From contig CM065312.1 of NCBI GenBank assembly GCA_033032175.1, positions 186,001-250,000 on the forward strand: DNA of 64,000 nt. The letters run 5' to 3'. Under the pieces are notes generated by a model. The model was not told where the DNA came from. It did not search any database and saw only the letters and a list, made by a program, of their open reading frames with translations. A program made the translations under genes and the position numbers. Shown piece after piece: positions 30,051 through 42,080 of the stretch (its first letter is position 1; every line of letters begins with the position of its first letter). Source of the DNA: Saturnia japonica (Eukaryota; Arthropoda; Insecta; Lepidoptera; Saturniidae).

Positions 30051-31322
30051 CCTAGTCCGGCCATAAGTTCTGTTACAAATGAAAATACTTTTTTTTAAAT
30101 GAAGTAATGTAATATTATTAAAATTTATACCTACATATTTATTAGTTTCAGCAAAAAAAAACTATTTGAAATGGCTACCTTTGGCTTTTATACAGGCCTT
30201 TAATCTATTTGGCCACGAATCTATGTGTTTCCAAGGGAAATTTCGCCACTGCTTGCTCCAAAGACTTTTTAAGAGACTCAATGTCGCCGTGTCGTTTAGA
30301 GCAGGCCATGTCCTCTAAAACTGATCATAATTTGAAGTCTAATGGGTTGAGGTCTGGGCTAGATGAGGGTCAGTCTTCAGCTCTTATAAATTCCGGAAAG
30401 TTGGTTTCAAGCCAGGCTTGGGTAGTTCCTGCCTTGTGACCAGGTGCAAAGTCCTGCTGGAAAGTTCACGGTATATTTTTAAAAAGTGTATTGCTGAAGG
30501 TTTCACAACATGATCCAAGACTATATCTTGATACACTTTGGCTGAAGTTTTCACAAAAATGTAGTTTTGTGACTCCTTGATAAGACACGCCCCACCAAAC
30601 CATCACTGACACAAGTTGATGACCACGTTGTACCTTTCCAACCACTTGAGCAGCTTCTTTAAAACTGTGAGAGTACACTTTATCATTTTGCTTATTGTAG
30701 TGTTCTTCAATCGTGAAAATTTTTTCATCGGTAAAGAGGATGTTTCTGTGCCTTTCACTTGCGTATCGCGACAGAAGGCGTTTTGATCGATCCACTCTCT
30801 TTATTTGTAAAGATTGATTTAGGGCATGTCTTGTATATCGACGATAAGCACCGAGCTTCAGGTCTTGTTGTATAATACGCGACAGAGTCCTAGCGGGAAT
30901 CTCCATTTCTCGCGATAAGATTTTTAGCTTCCTAATGGGGTTTCAACGAATTCTGACTTTAACAGCTTGTGTAGTTCTAACAGCACGCGGCCGCCCCGAT
31001 CTTTTCTGATCTTCGACACAGGAAGTATTGTTGTATCTGTTGATAGTACGATATACGAACATACGGCTGGAACCAAGCTGTTCAAGTGTCTGGAATATGT
31101 CTAACGGCTCCATATCTACATTGTGCAAGGCGATCACTGCAATCCTATTTTCTTTAACACCCCATTCCATATTGTAATTTGATAATGAACACGAAAAAAT
31201 ATGTGAAATGGCGCAAAATCGAAAGAAGTTTTTAAAATAATATACATGTTCCAAATTCAAAATAATTAGAAAGTTGAAAAAAAGAAAAGTTTTTATGTAA
31301 CCGTATTTACTGCCAAACTAGT
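30051..31322 (-). mobile_element. maT-like (DD37D) Tc1/mariner transposon, 1272 bp
   Basis: Flanked by TA on both sides. Ends CCTAGTCCGGCCATAA and (inverted) ACTAGTTTGGCAGTAA; both go on to (a)aaatacTTTT / aaaaaCTTTT. Complete in length, with a broken transposase inside. Confidence 0.85.
30165..31180 (-). pseudogene. Transposase of the maT-like element, broken
   Basis: Helix-turn-helix start (WGVKENRIAVIALHN), the RSGRPRAVRTT linker, LFTDEKIF (first Asp), VMVWWGVSYQG, QQDFAPGHK (second Asp) and SSSPDLNPLDF (third Asp). I count 37 residues between the second and third Asp, the DD37D spacing of maT elements. Breaks: a shift near 30920, another near 30550, and two TGA codons where Trp is expected (after RAED, and in the KLWS position). 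Confidence 0.85.
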
Positions 31323-31522
31323 TATATCAAATTAAAAAAGGTGCTAAATTGTCAACAAAATAATTTTTATTCAATATGACTAGTCTATAATGAACTATTG
31401 ATATTGGTAAGTAACTACTGTGAGTCACATTCAGTTCATTGTCCCCAGCCAATTGAAACCAGCAAAAGCATTTGATCGCTACAAAAGCATACAAATTGAC
31501 GATTTCAATTGATCGTATTAGT

Positions 31523-32002
31523 GGGCGTTCAAGTATTACGTAACGCAATTTAAGTGGGGGGGTCTTGTAAATTGTTACGATGCGTTATAAGGGCGGGAGG
31601 GGAGTTCGAACAACGCGTTACGTAACATTGTTTTTTTTTTTAAATTTAAATAAAGAACTAGGCAATTAAAATTTCCCATGATCGCCACCCTTTTCGTTTA
31701 TGTTTTACAGGGAGTCCCTCAATTGTATTGTACGTCATTTTTATTTTGTTCTCCCAAGTTGGCAGCCCTTTTCGCTTGTTTTACGGTGAATCGCTCGACT
31801 GTATGGCTGTAGTCAGTGTTGTTAAAATGAGTTCATACTGTAATGTCCTCAAAACAGGGAGATTTGCATCATAAGTTGTTCTCGGCCTATAAAAGCTCTC
31901 ATGCTGACTTGGGTGTTACGTAACGTTTAAAGAGGAAGAGGGGGTACAGAAATATATTACGGCACGGCTCAAAAATTGCCTTACGTAATACTTGAACGCC
32001 CC
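31523..32002. mobile_element. MITE with GGGCGTTCAAGTATTACG terminal repeats, 480 bp
   Basis: Left end gtGGGCGTTCAAGTATTACGTAA; right end is its inverted copy ending CGCCCC. Non-coding. The ends echo those of the 10458-11686 element (GGGGC...TTACGT). Confidence 0.78.
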
Positions 32003-33976
32003 ATTATTGCCACATAAACATTAGGCAGTGAATGAACAATTCCAGCTGTTCCAATATGTGTTTATCGTCATCCTTTCGTGGGGCGTGAGGCGCGGGGGTT
32101 TGAAGAGTTAACGTTGACGCCGCGTCACTCGTGTGTGACAAGTGAGACGTGACACAGGTGACAGTGATCTGACACGAACGCTTTTATAAGAGCTATGGAG
32201 GGTAGCTACCTTCCACAGCTAACACATTAATTTTATTACTACTTGGTTGGAATTTGAGATGTTTGAATAATCATTTATATTTTTTAACCGTCAATCATTT
32301 TTCAATATTGGAAGCTTTTGTACTATGTAGAAACTTTCTTGAAATCATTTTTATTATTATTTCACTGCACTATTTATTTTCCAAATGACAGAATTATGAG
32401 TAATTAACACAAATAAAATTGAAAAATTCTATTGATAATTCAATTCTTTTACAAAAAAAAATTTGTGAAGTATGTATTTTGTTTTGATGGGGTCGAACCA
32501 CCATACCCGTGTTTATGGCATACGGCCCTAAACTTAAAGTACATAATATATGTACATATTACTTAAAAGTATTATTGATAATAGTTTCCGACTGCGCAAT
32601 GGGTGCAGTCAGTGCGTGTCAATTAACTAATAAATCCACACTTTGGAGAAGTTAGCTATTTTTGTATAATACATTTATTTGAAGAAAGTCGCGTAGAGCA
32701 TCGCTCTCCACTCCCCGCTCCCTCACCCCTCGTCCCTCGCCCCGCGCCCGTTCGAGCCTAGGCGAACAGAATAGAAGCTACTTACGACGAAAAACTCATG
32801 TATTTGTTTTCTAATGACATTCTTGGTGGCTCAGTATATATCATATACATTTTACAAGGGGAACAAATTAAACTTTTTTTTGTAGGGCCCTGTTAAGACG
32901 TGATGCGCGTTAACGCGTGGCGCCAACGCGCATCACTTCCCAACGGGATATTTAGATTGATATATTATTTTGAAAACATTCATCTGAACGGCTTGTCTTG
33001 TATAGAAAGTGCAGACGCGCGTCATTTAATAGTCTTAAAGTGTTTATTCCTTTTTGCTATTTTGTATTACACTCGTTAAACTCTTATCATACCGTCTTCT
33101 GAGATAATAAAAATGAACCGCAAGTGATGAGTAATGACAGTTCACAAGTTAATGTGGTCTTCGGAGTTCGGACGGAATACTTTGTATGGAACTGATATTT
33201 TGTATACTGAGTTATCATGACATTTCATAGATGTAGAATGTATTCAAATTTCTCGTTGTGCCTAATAATTATAGATTAGGTACTTTTGTTCATGAGTATT
33301 ATCAATTAGTACGTATTTATAATAATATGTCAGGGAAAGTAAAGTGTGGGTCAAATAGTTTATTAACACACACATGTGCATGTCTGTATGTATATAATAT
33401 ATGTATAAAGTTGTTGTTCAATTTGAAATAAAAACAATCAGTGATGTTTTAGTACATTTTTTATATTTTATTTTTAACTTGTAAAATGGGCGCGTGCGTC
33501 TGCCCACAACAAATGTGCTACGTCAACCAATACAGAGCGGGACCGCGCACCGAGGGCGCGAACGCGACGGAAACGATTCCCTCGTACTCTGTATAACCGA
33601 CGGCGGATAACACGCTACGGTAACCAGCTGTCTGGAAACCAGTGCGTGCGAGCCCCTCTCACTACGTGCGACCGACCCTGCTCACACCCGAAACTACTAG
33701 GCGTGAAGAGGGCGAAACATTAAGGTACACACACGCAGTGAGGTGCCTGCTGGTAGGCGTGGCGCTGACGTAGCACGGAGCGGAGAGGACTGGGTCGCTG
33801 GCGGGTTGAACACTTGTGAAGATGCAAATGACACACAGGTACCACAATAAAATTCGCTGTATTCTTCAAGACACAATACAATTTGTTAGTACTATCTTCT
33901 GGATACTGTTTCTTCCAGTTTTGTTTCTTGAGTCTTGAGTCTTCAGCTTGTGGCACCCGTGTGTGCCGGTTGGCCT
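32003..33976. other. Intergenic, no gene recognised
   Basis: Contains a strong hairpin at 32900-32936 and GC-rich patches at 32695-32760 and 33485-33620. No open frame with a known domain. Confidence 0.4.
32900..32936. repeat. 12-bp perfect inverted repeat
   Basis: GTGATGCGCGTT at 32900-32911 pairs with AACGCGCATCAC at 32925-32936; 13-nt spacer aacgcgtggcgcc. Confidence 0.8.
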
Positions 33977-35075
33977 TTTTTTTTTAGAACTGACTACACT
34001 GTTAGCCTTAGGGGCCCTATCCTAAAACAGAGCCGCTGCGGCTTTTACAGCTTCACCGGACTCGGGGGCAAGCGCTTAGGGCACTCAGCGGCGAAAGTTT
34101 GTGACGACCCGCACGAGGGTGCCAGAGTGGCCGAACCTCGGCTCGGGCGGTCGTCGCGAATGCGAAAAAGTCGCGATCTAACTAATTCCCTAATCCTAAG
34201 AGAATTCGAACTAACTAATATATACTCATATGCACGTTCCCCTCCTCCTGGAGGATTTAATAATCGGAATGGTTTTTCTACACTAACTAGCGCATTAGTC
34301 TAACTAGCGCAAAAAAGAAAAAAAAAGGTCCCTTACAGAACCTATTTGCCTGTGTGGTGTGCACGTGTGTGTGTTCATACGTGTGTAATGTTGTGTGTGG
34401 GTAGCTAAGTGTTGCACGTATAGTGTCACTTGGTACGCGCGGGCGGCTGCCTGACCCAAGGGTTTCACACCGAGGAACGGACCTAGGCTTGGGTTGCCGC
34501 TAGAGAGGGTGGACGTGACGGGTGTGCGGGAGCGAAGTTAACCGCCCGTCCTCTGCGGAGAGAACGGTGGTTACGCGGGCGTGGGCGGTGGCACGCTCTG
34601 TTTGGAGAGACGGTGGCGTAGAACGCGTTAACTGTTTCGGTTTGGTCGAGCAGGTCAGTGAATATATTACGCGGCCGGCGTTTCCTCCGGCAGGCGTTGG
34701 GGTCGGGAACATATGAAGCTGCCGCTTTTATTAGGGGATTCGCGTGGTTCGATGCGGTGTCGAAATACGAGCGAGAAAGGTGTTTGACATAGGCATGTAT
34801 CGAAGGAAGGTCCATATCTCTATGGAGATCCTCCATACGAACATACCAAGGGGCGCCGGTAAGGCGGTGAAGAAACTTATTCTGGATGGCTTGTAAGCGT
34901 TCCCAATTATATCTTGACATATGTGCGAATACAACGCAGCTATATGTCATAATCGGTCGGATGCACATCTTGTAGAGCGTAAGCTTGTGTCTCGTGGACA
35001 TTTTGCTTGCAGCACATAACAGAGGATGCAATCGGGCGAGTTTGGCCCCGGTAGTTCGCCTTTTATCCTAATGCC
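33977..35075 (-). pseudogene. Jockey-type LINE, 5'-truncated
   Basis: Minus-strand frame from about 35075 to 34483: RLHPLLCAASKMSTRHKLTL, YKMCIRPIMTYSCVVFAH, LTGAPWYVRMEDLHRDMDLP, then a Pro/Arg-rich tail (RRPRNIFTDLLDQ). This is the post-catalytic end of a Jockey-clade reverse transcriptase. A GT-rich 3' UTR runs to a poly-T at 33977-33986 (its poly-A tail). The last 120 bases match the LINE tails at 27802 and 62764. Confidence 0.86.
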
Positions 35076-36305
35076 GGAGAGCGAGACGGACGATGGTGTC
35101 TCTATCTGTACTGCTCTTTACCAAATATGGACATGGCCCGTTAACCGCGGTGACGCGTCGCGGTTGTACTATTGCTGTACCTATCTATATTATTATTATT
35201 ATTTGTATGCAATATCTAATAAATCGTTAATATCTCTAATTATAATTATTCAATGACTATAAAAACTGTTTCACATTATTGTAGACACAAATATCTATAC
35301 AAAAACACTAATTTGAACATTATGGGTTGGTAAACATTGTAAATACAGAGCGTTAAACATTACAACTTTAAAACGGCTTAAAACATGTTGTATACACACT
35401 ATTCGACGTTACAAACATTACAGAAACATACATAGCAAGCTAATTAACCTATATAACATAAAACATCACATATAACTTCTATATAACACGGATTATCGAC
35501 GATATATGAGTTCAGTACTTTAATTGATTATTTCTATGACATTGCAAGCATTTTTATAACTTATTTACTATTCTTATTTACCTACACGTTATAGTATTAC
35601 ATTCAAAACATTAGATTTATGATTGTTCATATAATTATTGATCCCTACAACTTATATTTACAATTACTATTTTTGTATCATCACGCTTAGGCCTATGCGT
35701 CGCTAACAACTTGATTTGTGATAAGTTATAAAATAAGGAACTTCGTTTCAATAATTGAAATCGACCTTCATAAAACATAACAAGTAAGTGCCGCGCCGGT
35801 AGAGGGCGGATGGTTTCCATAATTTATAAGTATATACCTATGACTCGGAAGAAATTAAGTTATTTTGAACTTTTGAGAAACGCAAACTGTTCTACTTGGA
35901 AGAGATTTGCTTCATTCTAAACCTAAACAGAAAATAGTTGCGATTGAAGAACAACGGCGCGACGCGAACTTGGCGGGCGAGAGAGATCAACAGACGACAG
36001 ATCAGAGAGCCGAGTCACCAGCGAGCTCAGCTAGCGAGTTTTATATTATTTTATTTTACAATTACAAGAAAAACTTACAGCTAAAAACAAAAAATAAATT
36101 ATATGAAGGTAATTCTGAAGCCTATTTAAAAGTTTTCACAAATAGACCAGAACAATCCTTAGATGAGAAGTTAGATCGTCAGTTGAATGTTACAAAGAGT
36201 ATCGAATTCCATAAAGAAAGTCAGTTTATTGTTCAGAATGCGCGCGAGTTGAATGCAGTCGGGGCCTGACGCTTGAGGCGAAGAGCGGGACAATCTCCCC
36301 CCGCG
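35076..36305. other. Intergenic; one unexplained open frame
   Basis: Mostly AT-rich. The frame at 35907-36269 (+) encodes 120 residues beginning with charged VAIEEQRRDANLAGERDQQT and ending EFHKESQFIVQNARELNAVG; I do not recognise it, and it stops where a minus-strand LINE fragment begins. It may belong to a transposon. Confidence 0.4.
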
Positions 36306-36425
36306 CCGCAGACCGCAGTCGCTTTGTTTATAATGTTGTCAACGTGTACATCAAAAATAGGTTTCGAATCAAAGGTGACTCCAAGGTCCCTTATGGAGGA
36401 AACCCTGTTTATAAAGATATAATTT
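36306..36425 (-). pseudogene. LINE reverse transcriptase fragment
   Basis: Minus strand reads SSIRDLGVTFDSKPIFDVHV followed by DNIINKA, the DLGVxxDSKLxFxxHI motif of Jockey/CR1 LINEs. Confidence 0.75.
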
Positions 36426-37304
36426 TATTTATAACTGAACACTATTGGAATAGATTTCCTAGTAAAAGAGCATACAAAACATTTATTTGAGGCCGATTTT
36501 CTTTCGAGGTTTACCTCTTCTTGAGGCAGTTCGACTGGTGGAATATTTCCACCCTACAGAAAGGCTTACGAGTTCCTTGGGATTATGGGTAGGAGGGTTC
36601 AAGATCAACATCGTGCTAGTCATGTCCATGGTATTGCAAACAAAAAAAGTTATGAAGCAAGGCAAGTTCATTTTCATAAGTCAATATTATTTGGTATATA
36701 AGGTAAAATAAAGCTTGAAATTGCTAAATTGATAATTTATTAATGATAATTGGTGTTAATTTAAGTAGATAGTCCTAATTTATGTAATGTATAACTTTTA
36801 ATAAGGAAAAATAGGTAAATTGAATTTTTAAAACTAATTCTGAATCGTATTTTTGAAAGATAATCAGGGGTAACTTTATTAATCGATACCTGTAGCATTC
36901 AGGTCGAAAATAAACCTACAGATTGATGATTTCACCTCAATACAATGTCATCAAAGTATGAAATTTTCATCAACAAATATCTGTTGAACGGGGACGCCCG
37001 GGGTCAAGGTGAAAGGTCCTAAGGGTTCAATACCACCCCAGTAACGATATGTATAAGTTTCAGCTTTACAACTCAAAACAAAAAAGTTATGACGAAAAGA
37101 AAATCCATTTTCATACATTTGAAATTTACAAGTCCATATTATATGGTGTAGAAGTTAAAAATAAAGCTAGAAATTGCTAAATTATACAATGATATGACTG
37201 TTTTGACAAAACTGTATACTTAAAACTATGAAATAATATATTTAATTTTTCTAAAATCCTATGAAAGGGAGGCTCCGATTTCAGTCCAATGTGCGTCGTA
37301 GGTA
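36426..37304. other. Intergenic, repeat-like but unassigned
   Basis: 36480-36640 contains a ccaccctacagaaag...gtcatgtccatggtattgc segment related to the repeat near 48780. No gene. Confidence 0.35.
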
Positions 37305-37592
37305 AGTATTCCTCTTCCTAAATTGGCAACTAGACCTCTTTATTGAAAACCATTACTGCCACTATCGAATGAATATTTTAGTTGCATTACAATTTCATTA
37401 TCCTTACAAGATGTTGGCTCCCTTGTTAGAACTTTCTAGGAAGTTTTTGTGGTATAGAATTCACGGTCCGTGTTATTATTTTCAATCTATTTCACTTGTG
37501 CTCAATAACAGTTTTATTATGCAAAATGCTACCCGTATTACAACAAAGATTTCTCAATCAACATGAGTTTGACATCCCGCCAAAAACTTCTG
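37305..37592 (-). mobile_element. Retroposon copy (338-bp family)
   Basis: Diverged relative of 42447-42784: shares cctaa.ttggcaac..g.cctcttta, ggctcccttgttagaacttt and ends cccgccaaaaact. Confidence 0.8.
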
Positions 37593-37705
37593 GTCGCACT
37601 GTCGAGCACCTAGATCTTAAAAAAAGATTATATCAATTTTACTGAATTATTGCAGGAGTGTGTCAGACACCCTTAAAAAAAGAAGTTAAATAAGTATCCA
37701 TATTA

Positions 37706-37942
37706 TCTATACAATTAATAAAATTAAAGTGTCTGTTTGTAACGTTAAAATATCAGCTTAAGCTAAGTATATGCGATACCTATATCAAACACCCTATTTA
37801 AATATTTTTTGTCTATCTCTCTGTTTGTTTCGGGTAATCTCCGAAACGGACTAATTTTTACGGGACTTTCGCTGGTAGATAGCTGATGTTACATGGAGAA
37901 GTTTGGCTATTTTTAGTTTAGAAAAAAAAATTTGGCTCCGCG
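37706..37942 (+). mobile_element. Helitron, 5' half (split by hAT)
   Basis: Starts A/TCTATACAATTAATAAAATT like the copy at 28237 and stops at a GCTCCGCG target duplication. The 3' half is at 42081-42358. Confidence 0.88.
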
Positions 37943-38474
37943 TAAGGATGTGAATTTCTAAAAAAAAATTGTTTTTTTTCATATTTTAGTGAGAAATTTA
38001 ATTATAACATGAAATATTTAGAATAATAACTTTCTTAATCAATTTAAATTAACATATTTCAATAAAAGGCAAAAATATTGTTACTAACGGAGAATGCCCA
38101 TTTTTGTACCAAATTCTGTTGTATATAGTAAGGTTGAATAAAAAGTAAAGAATGTTTTTGAAGTGAAACTTCTTTAGAATCGTTGTGATTTCAAACCGGA
38201 TGCAACGGAAAAAACGACAGGTAAGAGACACAAAAGCTAATATGAATGATATACTGTGTGTGGTAAGGGCTACATTCCCATACATTTTTTACTGGCGCTT
38301 ACGACCGTTTGGAACTGGGTGAAGTTTTTGTCGACTTACTGAAGTTTCACTTCTATCGTGTGTGAATCGCACACGCACCTTTTTTTCATATTATTTTACG
38401 ACCTTTTATCCTCGGGATTTAGTTTTCAAAGTAGGAATATTCTTTAAACTTTTAAAAGTATTATCTATACTATA

Positions 38475-39149
38475 CAGTGTAAACTCTTTATAACGTTATC
38501 CCTTATAACGATAAACTCCCTATAACGTTGAAGTGAGCCCAACTTGGTTGGTTTGCGTTAAAACCCACATATCGAAACACTCTTTATAGCGATACGCCAT
38601 TCTCTATTACGAAGAAATGTGTTCATATTTTTAGAAAGTAAATATTTATTATCAGTATTATTGTTTATGTTATGTTATCAGGTAACAAAAGACTTTGAAG
38701 CTCCGAAACATCCGAGGTCGGTCTAGCTTTTGTTATCCTTAATTGCCTTGAACACGTGCAGTATGACGCATTGCTTTCTCGGAAGTGATGGTCTTCGACC
38801 AAGCATACTGGCTACCTATCGTATTATCAGTCGTAAACCTACTTTAAAACTGTTAACATGGCCAGTAAACGGAAAGCGATTAGTGTTGACGAAAAAGTTT
38901 GATAGAAGAAGATATGAATAGAATACATAAAATAATACAAAACAAGTACTGGCATAGCAAAAAACGTCAGACAAAGTTATCAGACTATATGTGTAAACAA
39001 TAATTTATAAGCATTTATTATGTAAGACATACATATTAAAAATTCTTGTTAATTTGATTGTTTTTTTGGTTACTCCATATAACGATAACTCTCTATAACG
39101 ATAAAAAAATGCTCAGTCACTTGAGTTTCGTTATAAAGAGTTTACACTG
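38475..39149 (+). mobile_element. Internally deleted Tigger element (MITE-like), 675 bp
   Basis: Flanked by TA. Same ends as the full element at 55520-57551 (CAGTGTAAACTCTTTATAAC). Sequence follows the full copy up to its base 55939, then about 8 filler bases, then resumes at 57302: a 1.36 kb internal deletion removing almost the whole transposase. Confidence 0.93.
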
Positions 39150-39158
39150 TATATTATA

Positions 39159-39832
39159 TGTATACTAATATAACAAAGCGGAAGTGTTTTTATGTTTGTT
39201 TGTTTAAATAAGCTATTCTCTTAAACTACCAGTCCGATTTAAAAAATTCTTTTTGTATACGATAGCCTGATTCACAAGGAATAGTATTATAGCCTATTTA
39301 GCATCAAGATACACGTCCTAACTGGCCTTTAATATTGATTTTTGTAAAGTAAGTCGGAAGACGAAGCTCTCCCGAACTGCCTTATCCACGTGCGCTGCGA
39401 TAGTTTTTAGTTGTATGTAAATACATGTAGTAGAAAAATATTGGGCCTTAGTACATCTTTAAAATAGTTCGCAATAGCATATGCCTATATCTCATGCATA
39501 ACCCACAATAAGCTATTATATAACAAACAATGGTTTAACATTAAAAAGTTACATAAGATCATTGTTTTACACATGGTATATATTGTATGTATGGCATGGC
39601 ATGGTATGTGTGGTATTCTTACGAACAAGAGTTACTTCATCTTAAATACAACTTTATGAAGTTAAATTTTGCTCTTTTGCATGTTATTTGGATACATAGT
39701 TTAGGAGATAATGAAAAATTGAAATAATTTGTATTTGTGGGAAGAACAATTATGACAGGCTAGACGAGTGCACTGGCGTTACGGTGTTTGTAGTATAAAA
39801 TTAACACGGGTGAAACCGTAGGACACAGCTAA
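39159..39832 (+). mobile_element. Helitron (non-autonomous), 674 bp
   Basis: Starts near TGTATACTAATATAAC and ends ACGGGTGAAACCGTAGGACAC-AGCTAA (CTRR). No target duplication. Confidence 0.72.
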
Positions 39833-39949
39833 AAATTATTATACACTGCGCAAATAGTTCCAAAGACGCGGGTGGTGCGTTCCATTACTTGTATTACAAG
39901 CCTTTTGAACACAAAAATATAATATTAAATTCAAAAGCAATTCATTATT

Positions 39950-40855
39950 TATTATGACAAAGTGATGAGGAATGAGTTGTGGTTGGCATTGTCTAGGCAT
40001 GGGGTTGGCGGGGATCTGATACAAGCATTGAAATCTCTCTATGAAGATTCTAGTGCTTGTGTTAGAATAAATGGAGCATACACTGAATGGTTTGATATCC
40101 AAAAGGGTGTCAGACAGGGATGTCTGGATGGGATTTTGGTGTTTAAAAAGGAAGAAAACGTGACAGAAATATGTGTCCGGATTGATGAGGATAAACTGGA
40201 GCAAGTAAGTGAGTTTGTATACTTGGGATCGATGTTTACCAGGGATGGAAAGTGTGAGAGAGATATAGGAAGGAGAGTAAATGCCGGTAATATGGTGAAT
40301 GGGGCGTTACACTCCTTTATGAGCAGCCAGAGGATTTCTACGAAAGCTCGTTTGGCTGTACATAGAGGAGTGTTGGTTCCAACACTCATGTACGGAAGTG
40401 AAAGGTGGGTGTGCCAGAAAAATCATGAAAGTAAAATAAATGCAGTAGAAATGAGAGCGCTAAGAGGTATTTTCGGAGTAAAATTGAGTGACAAGATAAG
40501 AAATAGTGTGATAAGACAGTTTTGTGGTGTGAAGGAAGATATAGTCACACGGATTGAGAAAGGGATGCTTAGATGGTTTGGACATGTTGAGAGGATGAAT
40601 GAAAGAAGAATGACTAAACAAATTTATGATGCGAGTGTGAAAGGAATCTTTGGAAGAAGAAGGCCAAGACGAACATTTATCGATCAAATCAGAGACGTTC
40701 TGAAGAAAGGTAAGGTCAAGAGTACTCTAAACCGACGAGCATGCATGAAAAGATTAATGAATGTCGAAGATGCGAAAGACGTATACCAGGATCGTAGCAG
40801 GTGGAAGGACGTGGTCTCTGCCTACCCCTTTGGGAAATAGGCGTGATTTTTGTAT
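39950..40855 (+). pseudogene. RTE-type LINE, 5'-truncated and internally deleted
   Basis: Frame 39954-40840 begins in the reverse transcriptase (YDKVMRNELWLALSRHGVGG, VRINGAYTEWF, GVRQGC) and then jumps to EFVYLGSMFTRDG, skipping about 100 codons including the YADD active site, without losing frame. It then continues RAVHRGVLVPTLMYGSE-like, EMRALRGIFGVKLSDKIRN, MLRWFGHVERMNERR, GRRRPRRTF and RSRWKDVVSAYP to the stop. The 3' end has short tgtatgtatg repeats, as in RTE elements. Dead as a retrotransposon. Confidence 0.9.
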
Positions 40856-40975
40856 GTATGTATCATTATGTAATTATAAATAACTATATTTATGGGTGAT
40901 ATATATATAAGGGCGATTGAAGTTTTTGGTAGGATCTTAAAATGACATGTTTTGGTATATGGTTTTTATTTTTAA

Positions 40976-41737
40976 CTAACTGACTCACATATCTTCGTCT
41001 GCGTCACATGAGAGAGAGAGAGAGGAGGGTTAGAAAGATTGGGTCATAGGCACCTTTAATACAATTCTAAAGAAGCTGAAACATACTTTACTTTGCTGCG
41101 GATTTATTTTAATACTGTGATATCTCCTAATATATTTATTGAAATCAATTGATGTCAAGGACAATTTTGGTCGAAATGAAATACTTCTTCTTCTTCTTCC
41201 TCCTCCTAACTTGGCAACCGGTCCTCTTTAATGAAGACCATTGCTGCCATTATCGAGTGAATTATATTGTCATGTGTTCAATGAAATACTTGTGATGAAT
41301 ATTTTATTTCAATAAGATTAATAGGTACCATGTTTATAGAAACACCTTCGCAAATAATGCATTATTTTAGAACAAATTTTATTACCATAAAAAAGGTTAT
41401 ATTTAGTCAAAATTAAAAGATAGCCAGATGCTATCACGGACTTTTTTTAAACTTTTTAAGAGAAACAATTCTGTCTCACATGATTGTTGAGTAACTTTAA
41501 GCATTTACGCAGCGCACGCATTGGAAGCTTTCAAAAGCAATAATCCTTCCCCGTTTTTGTAATATTTTTCATTGATTCCTCGCACTTATTGGTCGTAGCG
41601 TGATGTATATAGCCTATAGGCCTTCTTTGATCAATGGGTTATCCAACAAAAATTATTTTTTCCATTCGAAGTAGTTCCTGAGATTAGAGCGTTCAACCAA
41701 ACAAAGAAACTCTTCAGCTTAATAGTAGTAGTATAGA
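40976..41737 (-). mobile_element. Helitron inside the retroposon
   Basis: Left end a/CTAACTGACTCACATATCTTCG, right end AGTATAGA/t. Family shared with 27077 and 50895. It carries its own small insertion. Confidence 0.82.
41187..41279 (-). mobile_element. Retroposon 3' fragment inside the Helitron
   Basis: 93 bp of the 338-bp family starting with the (ctt)n end, flanked by the perfect 12-bp duplication AATGAAATACTT (41175-41186, 41280-41291). Confidence 0.9.
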
Positions 41738-42080
41738 TCCATTAATTAGGTTTAAGACCCTACATTAAATAATACTGTTAGCCTTTTGTGTGATATAGCT
41801 TGTGCATGTGAAATGGATTATAAATATAAACTGGAAGCATACATTTTGATGTGCCACAAAAACTCCCTAGAAAGTTCTAACAAGGGAGCCACCAACTTGT
41901 TTACCACTATATTCACTTGATAATGGCAGTAATGGTTTTCAATAAAAAGGACTAGTTGGCAATTCAGTAAGAAGGATGATTAAATATCTAATGTCACAAA
42001 AAAAAATTACATTACATCTATCCAAAAAAAAATCGCCAGTGAAAAAAACTTGATTTTTTATTCCCATCCCTAGCTCCGCG

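Larger units (their letters stand above)
40917..41985 (+). mobile_element. Retroposon copy (338-bp family), split by a Helitron
   Basis: Left piece 40917-40975 (agtttttggtaggatct...ttatttttaa) and right piece 41738-41985 (taggtttaagaccct...ctagaaagttctaacaaggg) line up with one uninterrupted copy (inverted) at 42447-42784. Confidence 0.85.
37943..42072. mobile_element. hAT-type element, 4.13 kb including later insertions
   Basis: Flanked by the perfect 8-bp duplication GCTCCGCG (37935-37942 and 42073-42080). Terminal repeats TAAGGATGTGAAT and (inverted) TAGGGATGGGAAT. No transposase frame remains; most of the length is later insertions. Confidence 0.85.

Noticed and set aside
30209..30439. 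Open frame of 76 codons on the + strand
   Set aside because: Antisense of the maT transposase end (the minus strand reads PDLNPLDF here).
34500..34716. Plus-strand and shifted frames near 34.5-34.7 kb as a host gene
   Set aside because: Covered by the Jockey-type LINE frame on the minus strand.
39601..39606. Repeated tggcatgg near 39590-39606 as a tandem repeat of interest
   Set aside because: Only about two short units; not distinguishable from chance.
40039..40687. Minus-strand frames of 116 and 75 codons
   Set aside because: Shadows of the RTE reverse transcriptase frame on the + strand.
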